Below, in pieces: positions 24,381 to 33,542 of a stretch of 64,000 nt of DNA; the stretch's first letter is position 1, and each line of letters starts with the position of its first letter. The stretch is taken from the NCBI GenBank assembly GCA_036004445.1, contig DASYRL010000012.1, positions 32,704 through 96,703 of the forward strand, given 5' to 3'. The DNA is from DASXUC01 sp036004445. Lineage in GTDB: Bacteria; Sysuimicrobiota; Sysuimicrobiia; Sysuimicrobiales; Kaftiobacteriaceae. The notes below the pieces were generated by a model. The model did not search any database. It was not told the origin of the DNA and saw only the letters and a program-made list of their open reading frames with translations. The position numbers and the translations under genes were made by a program.

Positions 24381-25322
24381 ATGCCGGTCGCGGTGGTCGC
24401 CATCGGCGGCAACTCGCTGATCAGAGATGAATCAAATCCTGACGTGCGGGGCGAGATCGAGGCCCTGCGCGAGACCTGCCGCCACCTGGGAGCGATGCTC
24501 AGCCAGGGATGGGATATCGTCCTCACCCACGGGAACGGGCCGCAGGTGGGCTTCAACCTGCTCCGGTCCGAGCTCGCCGCCGCCGTAGCCCCGCCGCTGC
24601 CGCTGGACGTGCTGGGCGCCCAGACCCAGGGATCGATCGGCTACCTCATCCAGCAAATCCTCGGCAACGAGCTGCGCAGCCGGGACATCCGCAAGCGCGT
24701 GGTCACCGTCGTCACCCAGACCCTGGTCGATCGCGGCGATCCGGCGTTCCACCGGCCGACCAAGCCGGTGGGGCCATTCTATGAGCCCGACGAGGCCGAG
24801 CGGCTGCGGGCCGCCCGCCAGTGGGAGATGATCGAAGACGCGGGACGGGGCTGGCGTCGCGTGGTGCCGTCGCCGATGCCGCTGGAGATCGTCGAGCGGC
24901 TGGTCATCAAGGGCCTGGTGTTTCAATCGATCGTGGTCATCGCCGCGGGTGGCGGGGGCATTCCGGTAGTGCGGCGGTCCGACGGAGCGCTGGAAGGCGT
25001 CGAAGCCGTCATCGACAAAGATCTCGCCACGTCGCTGCTGGCGCAGGCGATCGGCGCGGACCTCCTGCTCATTTCGACCGCGGTCGAGCGCGTGGCTCTC
25101 AACTACGGGACACCCGAGCAGCAGGACCTCGCACGCATGACCGTGGATGAGGCCAAGCGGTACCTCAGCGGGGGACACTTCCTGCCGGGCAGCATGGGAC
25201 CGAAGGTGCTGGCATCGCTGCGCTTTGTGGAGGCGACCGGTGCGGAAGCGCTGATCACTTCCCCCGAGGCGATCGAGCGAGCACTCGCCGGGCGCACCGG
25301 GACGCGCATCCTCCCCCGGTAA
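24381..25322 (+). CDS. arcC: Carbamate kinase
   Basis: A 313-residue amino-acid-kinase-family enzyme that interconverts carbamoyl phosphate plus ADP with carbamate plus ATP, usually to gain ATP from arginine or purine breakdown. It opens with VAIGGNSLI and has THGNGPQVG, the VVIAAGGGGIPV segment and DKDLATSLLA, all diagnostic for carbamate kinase. ATG 24381 follows GGGGAGGGA. The gene is followed 78 bases later by an aminotransferase and diverges from the diaminopentanoate dehydrogenase-like gene. No arcA or arcB is present nearby. Confidence 0.95.
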   Translation: MPVAVVAIGGNSLIRDESNPDVRGEIEALRETCRHLGAMLSQGWDIVLTHGNGPQVGFNLLRSELAAAVAPPLPLDVLGAQTQGSIGYLIQQILGNELRSRDIRKRVVTVVTQTLVDRGDPAFHRPTKPVGPFYEPDEAERLRAARQWEMIEDAGRGWRRVVPSPMPLEIVERLVIKGLVFQSIVVIAAGGGGIPVVRRSDGALEGVEAVIDKDLATSLLAQAIGADLLLISTAVERVALNYGTPEQQDLARMTVDEAKRYLSGGHFLPGSMGPKVLASLRFVEATGAEALITSPEAIERALAGRTGTRILPR

Positions 25323-25400
25323 TCTACGGCGTCCAGCCGATGACCCGGCGGGCGTTGGCTGGTACCCTATAAAGGACTCTGGGCGAAGGAGATGACTCCC

Positions 25401-26591
25401 GTGAGCGATCTGATACTGGCCGACCGCATGGCCGGCCTGGGCACGGAAACTGCGTTCGAGGTGCTCGCCAGAGCCCGCGAATTGGAGCGGCAGGGCAGGT
25501 CGGTCGTGCACCTGGAGATCGGCGAGCCCGACTTCGACACTCCCGAGCACATCAAAGAGGCGGCCGTGAAGGCCCTGGCGGATGGGTACACGCACTATAC
25601 GCCTTCCGCCGGCCTGCACGAGGCTCGGGAAGCCGTTGCCGAGCACGTCGCGGTCACTCGCGGCATCCGCGTGGATCCCTCGGAGGTCGTGATCACTCCC
25701 GGCAGCAAGCCGATCATGTTCTTTGCCATCCTCGCACTGGTCAATCCCGGCGACGAAGTCATCTATCCTGATCCGGGCTACCCGATCTACGAATCGGTTG
25801 CCCGCTTCGTCGGCGGCGTCCCTCGGCCGCTGTCGCTGCGCGAGGAGCGTGGGTTCCGCGTCGACCCCGACGAACTCGCCGCCTTGGTCACGCCGAAGAC
25901 CCGCCTGGTTATTCTGAACTCTCCGCACAACCCGTGCGGGTCGGTCCTCACCCGCGAGGACCTGACGGCGATTGCCGGTGCGCTGGCGCGGTCGAACGCC
26001 TACGTCCTCGCGGACGAAATCTACTGGCAGATTACCTACGACGCCGAGCACACCAGCCTCGCCGCGCTGCCTGGCATGCAGGAGCGCACGATCATCCTCG
26101 ACGGGTTTTCCAAGGCGTACGCGATGACGGGATGGCGGCTGGGGTACGGCGTGATGCGCCGGGACCTGGCCGCGAAGATGGCGCAGCTGATGGTCAACAC
26201 GGCATCATGCGCGGCGGCGTTCACTCAGATGGCCGGGATCGCCGCGCTGCGCGGGCCGAAGGAGCCGGTGCGGGCGATGGTGGCGGAATTCCGCCGGCGC
26301 CGCGACGTTATCGTCGACGGTCTCAATGCCATCGAGGGCGTCTCCTGCACGCGGCCCCACGGAGCGTTCTATGCGTTTCCGAACGTGGCGCGCCTCGACG
26401 CCGACAGCAAGCGGCTGGCCGATTTTCTCCTCACCGACGCCGGGGTGGCCTGTCTGTCGGGGACGGCGTTCGGACGACACGGGCAGGGTTTCCTGCGCTT
26501 CTCATACGCCAACAGCGTCGAGCAGATTCAGGAGGCGCTGCGTCGCGTGGCCGAGGCACTCAAGCGCTATCCCGCGCCTGCCCGATCGTGA
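25401..26591 (+). CDS. Pyridoxal-phosphate aminotransferase (class I/II, aspartate aminotransferase-like)
   Basis: A 396-residue fold-type I enzyme. GTG 25401 is preferred because AAGGAG (25386-25391) sits nine bases upstream; ATG 25392 abuts that site. The PLP lysine lies in DGFSKAYAMTGWRLGY, with NSPHNPCGS and YTPSAGLHEAREAVA as further family motifs. It resembles the prokaryotic Igamma aspartate aminotransferases, which transfer amino groups between aspartate or other amino acids and 2-oxo acids; the exact substrate is open. Its stop codon (26589-26591) is part of the first unit of a family B repeat. Confidence 0.9.
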   Translation: MSDLILADRMAGLGTETAFEVLARARELERQGRSVVHLEIGEPDFDTPEHIKEAAVKALADGYTHYTPSAGLHEAREAVAEHVAVTRGIRVDPSEVVITPGSKPIMFFAILALVNPGDEVIYPDPGYPIYESVARFVGGVPRPLSLREERGFRVDPDELAALVTPKTRLVILNSPHNPCGSVLTREDLTAIAGALARSNAYVLADEIYWQITYDAEHTSLAALPGMQERTIILDGFSKAYAMTGWRLGYGVMRRDLAAKMAQLMVNTASCAAAFTQMAGIAALRGPKEPVRAMVAEFRRRRDVIVDGLNAIEGVSCTRPHGAFYAFPNVARLDADSKRLADFLLTDAGVACLSGTAFGRHGQGFLRFSYANSVEQIQEALRRVAEALKRYPAPARS

Positions 26592-26658
26592 CTCGTGACT
26601 CGTGACTCGACATGCTCGAGGTGTAGTGGCTAGTCACTAGTCACGAGTCACTAGTCAC
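26588..26658. repeat. Family B tandem/inverted repeat, copy 2 (contains two stop codons)
   Basis: The left arm (26588-26609) is three units of GTGACTC. The right arm (26630-26658) is TAGTCAC/GAGTCAC units. The TGA of the aminotransferase (26589-26591) and the TAG of the convergent lipoprotein gene (26651-26653, minus strand) both lie inside the arms. Confidence 0.9.
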
Positions 26659-27184
26659 GCAGTGTTCCGGGTCTAAAGGTCCGCACGACTTCATCGCACT
26701 GCTTTTGTCCATCGCGCCATTTATCGAAGGGTTTGGCGCAGACGAGGACGTAGGTCTTCGCGGCTCCTGAAACGGCCACCCCGACCGACGCCCACTCGAC
26801 GCCTCCGGAGCTCCCTGTCACCTCGAACTTGTCCCACCGCGCGTCGGGACTGCTCCGCGGATCCTGCTGAAAGCCCGAGACCCCGTGAATGGTCAGCTCG
26901 GAGAAGACCAGGCGGCGCACGCCCGATTCATCCAGCGGTCCGCTGACGTCGGTCACGAAGACCGCGATGAATTCACTCGACGCGTCGGGTACGGGCGTCC
27001 CCGGCGGGACGAAGCGAATGCGCCCGCCGCCGCCGTCCGACCTGGTCCACTCAGGCGGCGTCCGCACCGCGAATCCCGTGGCCTCGTCGCGTTGTTCGGT
27101 GAGCGGCGTCTCCTGACGCGGCTGACACCCTGTGAGGAGGAGCGCCCAGAGCAGTACGACGGCGGCGGTCGATCCGCGTCTCAT
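26651..27184 (-). CDS. Putative lipoprotein of unknown function
   Basis: A 177-residue protein with a lipoprotein signal peptide: MRRGSTAAVVLLWALLLTGC, with the lipobox LLTGC making Cys20 the likely lipidated residue. The rest (GFAVRTPPEWTRSDGG, then IRFVPPGTPVPD) resembles small secreted domains of the PsbP/DUF1795 type, though I cannot assign it firmly. It is probably anchored on the outer face of the cytoplasmic membrane. The gene converges on the aminotransferase, and its last codons are formed by the family B repeat. Confidence 0.7.
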   Translation of the reverse strand: MRRGSTAAVVLLWALLLTGCQPRQETPLTEQRDEATGFAVRTPPEWTRSDGGGGRIRFVPPGTPVPDASSEFIAVFVTDVSGPLDESGVRRLVFSELTIHGVSGFQQDPRSSPDARWDKFEVTGSSGGVEWASVGVAVSGAAKTYVLVCAKPFDKWRDGQKQCDEVVRTFRPGTLRD

Positions 27185-27421
27185 GTTGGGTCGAATTCGT
27201 GCACCCCCGCTGCGGTCCTGGGTCCGCGTGTATCTAGCCTCGAAGAGCTCAGCATCGGCAACGTCGCATGCGCAGGACCGGCTTCGCCGAGTCCGAGCAT
27301 CACACGCGAAGGAAAGCAGGGAAACGCGGGGAGGGGGAGGTTCGGAAGGGGGAGGGAATCGCTCTCCCCCTTCGAGTGGCACAGAGGGCCGGTCGCGCGT
27401 GCCGGGGAAGTGCACACATCG

Positions 27422-28423
27422 ATGCAGGGAATGGTTCTTTACCATCCCGGGCCGGGTTCCGGCGCACAGTTGCGCATGGAACGTCTGCCCGATCCAACTC
27501 CCGGGGCCGGCGAAATCGCGCTGCGAGTCACGCGGTGTGCTGTCTGCCATACCGACCTCCACATCATCTCGGGCGACCTCCCGCCGCACAAAGCGCCGTT
27601 GGTCCCCGGTCACCAGATCGTGGGCATCGTCGAACGCGTGGGCCCCGGCGTGACCCGCTTCGTTCCCGGCGATCGCGTGGGGATCGGGTGGCTGTACGAT
27701 GCCTGCGGGCGGTGCGATGCGTGCCGGAGCAGACACGAGAATCTCTGCGCGCAGGCGAGGTTCACCGGATACGACGTCGATGGCGGCTATGCCCAGTTCG
27801 CGCTGGCGAACGCGGACTTCGCCTACCGGATCCCCGGGCAATTCACCGATACCGACGCCGCGCCGTTGCTGTGCGCGGGAGTGATTGGCTATCGGGCGTT
27901 GCGGCTCTCGGGGATCGAGCCAGGCCAGCGCCTCGGGCTGTTCGGTTTCGGCGCGTCCGCGCATCTCGTCATCCAGGTCGCCCGGTATTGGAGATGCGAG
28001 ACGTACGTCTTCACCCGCAGCAAGGAACATCGCGAACTCGGCCGGGCTCTGGGTGCGGTCTGGGCCGGCGGTGCCGAAGATGCCGCGCCCGCGCGGGTGC
28101 ACGCGGCCATCGTGTTCGCTCCCTCCGGCGCCGTCGTCGTGCAGGCCCTGGGACATCTGGAGCGCGGGGGGACCGTCGCCATCAACGCGATCCACCTCGA
28201 TCGGATCCCGGCGTTCGACTATGACCGGCTGTACTGGGAGCGCAGCCTGCGCAGCGTCAGCAACATCACGCGGGCCGACGCGGAGGAGTTCCTGGCGCTC
28301 GCGGGCAGAATTCCGGTGCAGACCGCCGCCACGCTCTTTCCGCTCGCTGAGGCGAACACGGCGCTGGCGGCGCTCCGCGCCAGCCGCGTGACGGGTGCCG
28401 CCGTGCTGGATACGGAGGCGTGA
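27422..28423 (+). CDS. Zinc-dependent alcohol dehydrogenase (AdhP-like)
   Basis: A 333-residue MDR enzyme. Catalytic zinc ligands lie in CAVCHTDLH and PGHQIVG. The structural zinc site is CGRCDACRSRHENLC. The cofactor motif reads LFGFGASAH, an Ala/Ser variant of GxGxxG seen in one clade of bacterial zinc alcohol dehydrogenases. It oxidises alcohols or reduces aldehydes with NAD(P). ATG 27422 (or 27431) begins the conserved region. The 237 bases upstream hold no gene but contain a strong hairpin (GAAGGGGGAG at 27345-27354 with CTCCCCCTTC at 27364-27373). The stop overlaps the next start (TGATG). Confidence 0.9.
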   Translation: MQGMVLYHPGPGSGAQLRMERLPDPTPGAGEIALRVTRCAVCHTDLHIISGDLPPHKAPLVPGHQIVGIVERVGPGVTRFVPGDRVGIGWLYDACGRCDACRSRHENLCAQARFTGYDVDGGYAQFALANADFAYRIPGQFTDTDAAPLLCAGVIGYRALRLSGIEPGQRLGLFGFGASAHLVIQVARYWRCETYVFTRSKEHRELGRALGAVWAGGAEDAAPARVHAAIVFAPSGAVVVQALGHLERGGTVAINAIHLDRIPAFDYDRLYWERSLRSVSNITRADAEEFLALAGRIPVQTAATLFPLAEANTALAALRASRVTGAAVLDTEA

Positions 28424-29571
28424 TGAGGATTGGGATCTTCACCGACGCGTACAAACCGCTGATCACCGGCGTGGTCAATTCGGTCGACCTGCTGCGGCGC
28501 GGCCTGGAGGCGCACGGACACCAGGTATTCATCGTCGCGCCCAGCTTCGCCGGCTATACCGACGTCGAGACGTGCGTGATCCGGTATCCTGCGATCAACC
28601 TGCCCTCGCGGGTGCCCACCCCGCTCGCCATTCCCATCGCCCCTCGGGTCTTCCGCCGGATTGCCGCACTGCGGCTGGACGTCATCCACTCACAGCATCC
28701 GTTCGCGGTCGGGCGCGCGGCCGCGGCGATCGCGGCGCGGCTTGATCTGCCGCTCGTGTATACCTTCCACACGCAGTACGAGCAGTACGCCCACTACGTC
28801 CCACTCCATCCCGCATTGGTCCGGTGGGCGGTCCGGCGCATGGTGGCAACGTACGCGTCGCACTGCGACGTGGTCGTGACGCCGGGGCCGTCGATTGTCG
28901 GCCTGCTGCGGTCCTATGGAATCCACCAGCCCGTCGAGATCGTTCACAACGGCATCGACCTGTCCATGTTCGAACGCGCCCGCCCGGGCGATCTGCGCGC
29001 ACGGCTGGGCATTCCCGCGGCCGCCCCGGTCGCGATCTACGCCGGGCGGCTGGCCCTCGAGAAGAACCTGGAGTTCCTGCTGGCCTCGTTCCGCCTCGCG
29101 GCGGAGATCGTTCCCGAGGCGCAGCTGCTGCTGGTGGGGGAAGGGGCCGATCTCGATCGCCTGCGCCGTCTCGCCGCTGCCGCCGAGCTGGCCGGCCGCG
29201 TGCGATTCACCGGCGCCGTCCCGTACGCCGACATCCCGGCGTACTACGCGGCGTCGGACGTGTTCGTGATGACGTCGCTCACCGAAGTGCGTCCGCTGGC
29301 CATCATCGAAGCGATGGCCGCGGGGTTGCCCGTCGTGGCCCTCGACGCGCCGGGGGCGGCCGATACGGTCACCGCCGGGATGGACGGGCTCCTCGCTCCT
29401 CCCGATACCGCGGACTTTGCGGCAGCGCTGGCGAGGGTGATGCGAGAGGGAGATCTTCGCCGCGCGTTAGGCGCCAATGCGAGGGCCGCGGCGCGCCAAT
29501 ATTCCTTTCTCACCACGTCCCGCCGGCTCGCCGACATCTACGCGTCCGCCGTTGAAGCGCGGCGGCACTGA
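28423..29571 (+). CDS. Glycosyltransferase family 4
   Basis: A 382-residue GT-B fold glycosyltransferase. It opens with IGIFTDAYKPLITGVVNSV, typical of the diacylglycerol glucosyltransferase/mannosyltransferase branch of GT4. The C-terminal donor site includes IYAGRLALEKNLEFLL, TSLTEVRPLAIIEAMAAGLPVV and the E-x7-E region. The catalytic role is transfer of a sugar from a nucleotide donor to a lipid or glycan; the acceptor is unknown. The ATG at 28423 overlaps the alcohol dehydrogenase stop and follows GGAGG. The next gene, a membrane glycosyltransferase, overlaps its 3' end. Confidence 0.9.
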   Translation: MRIGIFTDAYKPLITGVVNSVDLLRRGLEAHGHQVFIVAPSFAGYTDVETCVIRYPAINLPSRVPTPLAIPIAPRVFRRIAALRLDVIHSQHPFAVGRAAAAIAARLDLPLVYTFHTQYEQYAHYVPLHPALVRWAVRRMVATYASHCDVVVTPGPSIVGLLRSYGIHQPVEIVHNGIDLSMFERARPGDLRARLGIPAAAPVAIYAGRLALEKNLEFLLASFRLAAEIVPEAQLLLVGEGADLDRLRRLAAAAELAGRVRFTGAVPYADIPAYYAASDVFVMTSLTEVRPLAIIEAMAAGLPVVALDAPGAADTVTAGMDGLLAPPDTADFAAALARVMREGDLRRALGANARAAARQYSFLTTSRRLADIYASAVEARRH

Positions 29572-31003
29572 CGCCCTCCTCGCCGCCGCGGTTGCCGCAC
29601 TCGTGCTCCTGCGGGTGGGGGCGGCAGGGCGCCTGCCGCTGTTCGACGACGAGGCGTATTACTGGCTGTGGAGCCTGCGTCCGGACTGGGGCTACCTCGA
29701 TCACCCGCCGCTGATCGCCTGGCTGATCTATGCTGGGACGCGCGTCTCCGACTCGCCGGGATGGATCAGGGCGCTGCCGCTGGTGTGCGGCGCGCTGACC
29801 GTGTATGTCCTCTTCCTCTTCGCGCGCGACCTGTTCGGCGGCCGGACGGCGCTGCTGGCCGCGCTCGTCGCGTCGGTGACGGTGGGCGTAGCCGGCGGCA
29901 GCCTGCTGGCGACGCCGGATACGCCGCTGCTGTTCGCGTGGGTATTCACCGCGCGGGCGGTCTGGCGCGCGGCGCATGACCGTCCCCGCTGGTGGGGGCT
30001 GGCCGGAGCGGGGCTGGGTGCCGGAGTGCTCGGCAAGCTCTCGATCCTGTGGCTGGCTGCGGGGCTGGCCTGGTATCTGTTCGCCAAGGGCCGCGCACTT
30101 CGCACGACCGGGCCCGTTCTCGCCCTAGCCATCGCCATGGTCATCGGCAGCCCGTTTCTCGTCTGGAACGCTCGACATCAGTGGGCGACCATCAGGTTCA
30201 CGCTGATCGAGCGGCCCGTCCACCTGCCGCCGGGACCGTCGGCGGTTGCCGATCTGCTCGCCGCCCAGTTCATCTATGCCGCTGTGCTGTTCCCAGTCTT
30301 CGCCTGGGCGCTGTGGGCCGCGTGGCGCCGGCGCGCCGACGAGCGGTTCCGTTACCTCTTCTGGTCCGCGATACCGGCGGTTGCCGTCCCGCTGGCCTTT
30401 GCGCTGACCACGGGGACTCACCGCAATGCCTGGATGGTACCGGCATACCTTGTCCTTGCTGTCAGCGTAGCGGCGCTGTGGAACCGCCTGACCGCCGTGG
30501 CCACGGCGGTCGCGGTTACCGCTGGGATCGCCACGAGTACGCTGCTGCTTCTTCCCGGCTTCCCGCCGATCCCCGGGCTTGCCGAGCTCCACGGATGGGA
30601 GCAGGCGGGTCGCCGGGCGGCGTCGGAGGTCGTGCGACTGCCGCAGCCGGCGGTCCTTGCGTCGGATCGGTATCAGGCTGCGGCGCAGCTCGCGTACGCG
30701 ACACACGCCCGGGTCGCCATCACGCTGCTGCCGCGGGCAGATCCGGAGTCGATCTGGACTCGGTTGTGGGGACCTTCAGGGCAATGGGGCGGCCGTGACG
30801 CGATCGTCGTGGTCGATCCGGCCTGGCCGGCGTCGGACTGGCGGCGCTACGCATCGCGCGTCAGGGAGCTGCACCCGCTCGTCGTCGGGCTCGATCCCCA
30901 ACGATCGAGGACGTTTCTGTTCTACCGGCTGGAGGGGCTGCGGCCTGATGCCCGAGGCCCGGGGCCCGTGTCTATCTCTTGCAGGTCCAGCAGTGGTTGC
31001 TGA
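29552..31003 (+). CDS. Glycosyltransferase family 39 (ArnT/PMT-like) integral membrane protein
   Basis: About 483 residues, if TTG 29552 is the start; the start is uncertain and overlaps the preceding gene by 20 bases. The early motif FDDEAYYW supplies the catalytic Asp-Glu of GT39/ArnT enzymes, followed by HPPLIAW, and at least eight to ten hydrophobic helices run to about residue 360, then a soluble C-terminal domain. The family moves sugars from polyprenyl-phosphate donors to lipids or proteins outside the membrane. It pairs with the cytoplasmic GT4 just upstream. The last codons overlap the convergent exported-protein gene by 32 bases. Confidence 0.85.
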   Translation: MKRGGTDALLAAAVAALVLLRVGAAGRLPLFDDEAYYWLWSLRPDWGYLDHPPLIAWLIYAGTRVSDSPGWIRALPLVCGALTVYVLFLFARDLFGGRTALLAALVASVTVGVAGGSLLATPDTPLLFAWVFTARAVWRAAHDRPRWWGLAGAGLGAGVLGKLSILWLAAGLAWYLFAKGRALRTTGPVLALAIAMVIGSPFLVWNARHQWATIRFTLIERPVHLPPGPSAVADLLAAQFIYAAVLFPVFAWALWAAWRRRADERFRYLFWSAIPAVAVPLAFALTTGTHRNAWMVPAYLVLAVSVAALWNRLTAVATAVAVTAGIATSTLLLLPGFPPIPGLAELHGWEQAGRRAASEVVRLPQPAVLASDRYQAAAQLAYATHARVAITLLPRADPESIWTRLWGPSGQWGGRDAIVVVDPAWPASDWRRYASRVRELHPLVVGLDPQRSRTFLFYRLEGLRPDARGPGPVSISCRSSSGC

Positions 31004-31772
31004 AGGTCAGCACCGCGTCCCCTGTCACGCGCCCGAATCCGGGAACGTCGCTGACCACGTCGGAGTCGAGCTGCTTCCAGATCCACACCCCGCTGGCCTG
31101 ACCCCACGTGATCTTCGTCCCGACGCGCCCCCAGTCGTACAGGAGGGCCTGCTCGTACACGCGGCCGAGCTCATCGGTGATGAAGACCGCGGCGTACGCG
31201 CCCCCCGGGGCCTGCAGGAATTCCTTCATGGTCGGTGAGGTGTAGAGCCACTTCGCCACCGCGCGGCGGTCGTCGGTGTTCTGCTTGTCGAACTTGCCGC
31301 GTCCGAAGCGCGCGATCGCCTGGCTCACGCGGTCGCGCCGCACGCCCACGACCACGTATTTTTTGTCCGCGCGCTGCTCGAGGATGAAGAAGTCGTGATC
31401 GGTGTAGTCGCCGGGGTTCTCCGACTGCAGCTCTCCCTTTTCCTGGATCAACCGGCGGACCGTGCCGGCGAACGGGCGGAGCAGCACCGGGAGGTCAAGC
31501 TGTTTGATGTCAATTTTCCGGCGGATGGGCCCGCCCTTCTGTTCCCGGAACTCGGCGAACGATCCACTCGCGGTGGCGGCGAGCCGCAAACCGCGTACGT
31601 TGAGGTTCAGCCGCGCGGCGAAATCGGCGGTCTCGTAGTACGGGTCGGTGGTCTCCGATCCGAAGATCCGCTCGAGCAGCTGGTCGACGGTCGGCCCCTG
31701 CGCGGCCACCGCGGCCGGCAGGATCACCGCCGCGGCGACCCCTGCAATGATCCGGACAATGGCACTACGCAT
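30972..31772 (-). CDS. Exported protein of unknown function
   Basis: A 266-residue protein; the start at 31772 is chosen because GGAAGGAG precedes it and it opens a signal peptide (MRSAIVRIIAGVAAAVILPA, then AVAAQ). The mature domain (LLERIFGSETTDPYYETADF, then lipoprotein-like LNVRGLRLAATASGSF) resembles outer-leaflet LolA/DUF-type beta-sheet proteins by pattern, but I do not recognise a family. A late CWTC pair could form a disulfide or bind metal. It overlaps the nitroreductase gene upstream by eight bases, which suggests co-transcription. Confidence 0.7.
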   Translation of the reverse strand: MRSAIVRIIAGVAAAVILPAAVAAQGPTVDQLLERIFGSETTDPYYETADFAARLNLNVRGLRLAATASGSFAEFREQKGGPIRRKIDIKQLDLPVLLRPFAGTVRRLIQEKGELQSENPGDYTDHDFFILEQRADKKYVVVGVRRDRVSQAIARFGRGKFDKQNTDDRRAVAKWLYTSPTMKEFLQAPGGAYAAVFITDELGRVYEQALLYDWGRVGTKITWGQASGVWIWKQLDSDVVSDVPGFGRVTGDAVLTFSNHCWTCKR

Positions 31773-32301
31773 GTGTGCTCCTTCCATATTCTTCCCAGGA
31801 CACCATCGACGCCAGCGGACGCCGTCCCCGCCCGGTCAGCACCCTCAGCACCGCGCGTTCCAACTGGCCGCGTCCTCGTGGATGAGGGTAGCCAAACGAC
31901 ACGGCGATGGCAATGCTCTTCGATGCCGGCGCGCCGAGCAGGGCGTGGGCCGGTTCGGTACGATGCAGCGTGGCGGGGCACGACCCGATACCCAGCGACC
32001 ACGCCGCCAGCATCATATTTTGCGCGCAGCGGCCGGCGTCAAACGCGTCGCGGGCGGTGTCGATGAGGATCACGACCGCCGCCGCGGCGCCCGCCACGTG
32101 CTGCGCGAACCGCCCACACCGGGCCAGCGCGCGCAGGCGATGGCGGTCTTCTATCACTACGAAGTGCCACGGCTGGCGGTTCCGGCTGCTCCCACTGCGG
32201 CGGCCGGCTTCCAGGATCTTTGGCAGCACCCCGCGCTCCAATGGCCGGTCCGCAAACGTCCTGATTTCGCGCTTGCCGGTAATGCAGGCGTAGGCATCCA
32301 T
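31765..32301 (-). CDS. Nitroreductase family protein
   Basis: A 178-residue FMN-dependent nitroreductase-fold protein starting at 32301. It shows KREIRTFADRPLE and AGRRSGSSRNRQPWHFVVIED, the FMN-phosphate binding region, and later LAAWSLGIGSCPAT and VSFGYP, near the dimer/flavin contact. The family reduces nitro groups, quinones, enones or halogenated tyrosines with NAD(P)H; the substrate is not predicted. It diverges from the RNA methyltransferase gene with a 53-base spacer. Confidence 0.88.
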   Translation of the reverse strand: MDAYACITGKREIRTFADRPLERGVLPKILEAGRRSGSSRNRQPWHFVVIEDRHRLRALARCGRFAQHVAGAAAAVVILIDTARDAFDAGRCAQNMMLAAWSLGIGSCPATLHRTEPAHALLGAPASKSIAIAVSFGYPHPRGRGQLERAVLRVLTGRGRRPLASMVSWEEYGRSTHA

Positions 32302-32354
32302 GACGACCCGATTCGACGGCCGCCGCACGGCCCCCGTTACGATAAGATACCCTT

Positions 32355-33542
32355 GTGGCGATGGTTGCAGCGGTCGCTGAGGAGTTGTCGCTCCACCGCG
32401 TCGTCCCCCGCTGCCGGCACTTCGGCACCTGCGGGGGATGCCGGTGGCAGGATGTCGACTACGCCTCGCAGGCGGCAGCGAAACAAGCGCACGTGGCCGC
32501 GCAGCTCTCCGGCGTCGCGGGGGAGGGGAGTCTGCGCCCGATCATCGCCGCGCCCAGCCCCTGGTATTACCGGAACAAGATGGAGTTCACCTTCGGGCCT
32601 CCGGCGGCGCTCGGGCTCCACGAGCGGGCTCCGCAGCGGCGGATCGTGAACGTGGAGGAATGTTTTCTGCAGTCGACGGCCTCGGCGGCCATCGTGCGCG
32701 ACGTCCGGGACTACGTCGCCGCGCACGGGTTGTCGTGTTTCGACCCACGAACCCGCCAGGGGCTGCTGCGGACGTTGGTGATCAGGGAAGCCCGCGGCAG
32801 CGGGGAGACGATGGTCGGCGTCGTGACCACACCCGGTCCGTGGCCTGACGCGGACGCGTTCGCCCTGCGGCTGGCCCGCGCCTACCCACAGGTGGCGTCG
32901 ATCGTCCGGGGGATCGCCCCCGCGGAGACGATGGAGATCACGGCGATCGAGGTACTGTCCGGACGCGCGCACATCGTCGAGCGGGTCGCGGGCCTGCGGT
33001 TTGCGATTGGGTTGGACACCTTCTTCCAGGCCAATACCGCGCAAACAGAAGGGATGATTGCCCTCGTTGACGAATTCGCCGCGCTCAATGGGTCTTCTCG
33101 CGTCGTGGACCTGTATTGCGGGGTGGGGACGTTCGCGCTGGCGCTGGCGCGTTCTGCGGGGGAGGTCATCGGGATCGACTCGTCGCGCCGTTCCATTGAG
33201 GCCGCGCGCGCCAACGCCGCGGTCAACGACATTGCCAACGCCAAGTTCTACGCGGCCGACGCCCGCGCGCTGGGCGTGATGGCCGGCGATCCGGGTCCGG
33301 ACGTGCTGGTGCTCGATCCGCCGCGGGCGGGGGCCGGGGGACGGGTCCTGAGCCGGATCGCGGGGCTGGCGCCGGCGCGGATCATCTACGTGTCGTGCAA
33401 CCCCGCGACCCTGGGGTCCGACCTGCGCGTGCTCACCGCGGCGGGATACGCCGTGACGGCCGTCCAGGCGGTGGATCAGTTCCCGCAGACGCCGCACGTG
33501 GAGTGCCTCGTGCAGCTGCATCGAGAGACCGGACATGCGTGA
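32355..33542 (+). CDS. rlmD: 23S rRNA (uracil-C5)-methyltransferase, RlmD/RumA type
   Basis: A 395-residue SAM-dependent RNA methyltransferase that makes 5-methyluridine. A four-cysteine iron-sulfur site is visible: CRHFGTCGGC near residues 19-28 plus Cys in NVEECF. The SAM domain has VVDLYCGVGTFAL, DPPRAG and the nucleophile region SCNPATLGSDL. It lacks a TRAM domain at the N-terminus, as many short Gram-positive members do. The exact target base (U1939, U747 or tRNA U54) cannot be told. GTG 32355 and ATG 32361 are both possible starts. Confidence 0.9.
   Translation: MAMVAAVAEELSLHRVVPRCRHFGTCGGCRWQDVDYASQAAAKQAHVAAQLSGVAGEGSLRPIIAAPSPWYYRNKMEFTFGPPAALGLHERAPQRRIVNVEECFLQSTASAAIVRDVRDYVAAHGLSCFDPRTRQGLLRTLVIREARGSGETMVGVVTTPGPWPDADAFALRLARAYPQVASIVRGIAPAETMEITAIEVLSGRAHIVERVAGLRFAIGLDTFFQANTAQTEGMIALVDEFAALNGSSRVVDLYCGVGTFALALARSAGEVIGIDSSRRSIEAARANAAVNDIANAKFYAADARALGVMAGDPGPDVLVLDPPRAGAGGRVLSRIAGLAPARIIYVSCNPATLGSDLRVLTAAGYAVTAVQAVDQFPQTPHVECLVQLHRETGHA

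Noticed and set aside
24432..26051. Long minus-strand open frame opposite carbamate kinase and the aminotransferase
   Set aside because: It is antisense to two well-supported enzymes, and its composition is typical of GC-driven frames.
27185..27421. Possible small gene between the lipoprotein and the second alcohol dehydrogenase
   Set aside because: Frames here are only upstream extensions of the alcohol dehydrogenase frame; a hairpin at 27345-27373 and purine-rich runs suggest non-coding DNA.
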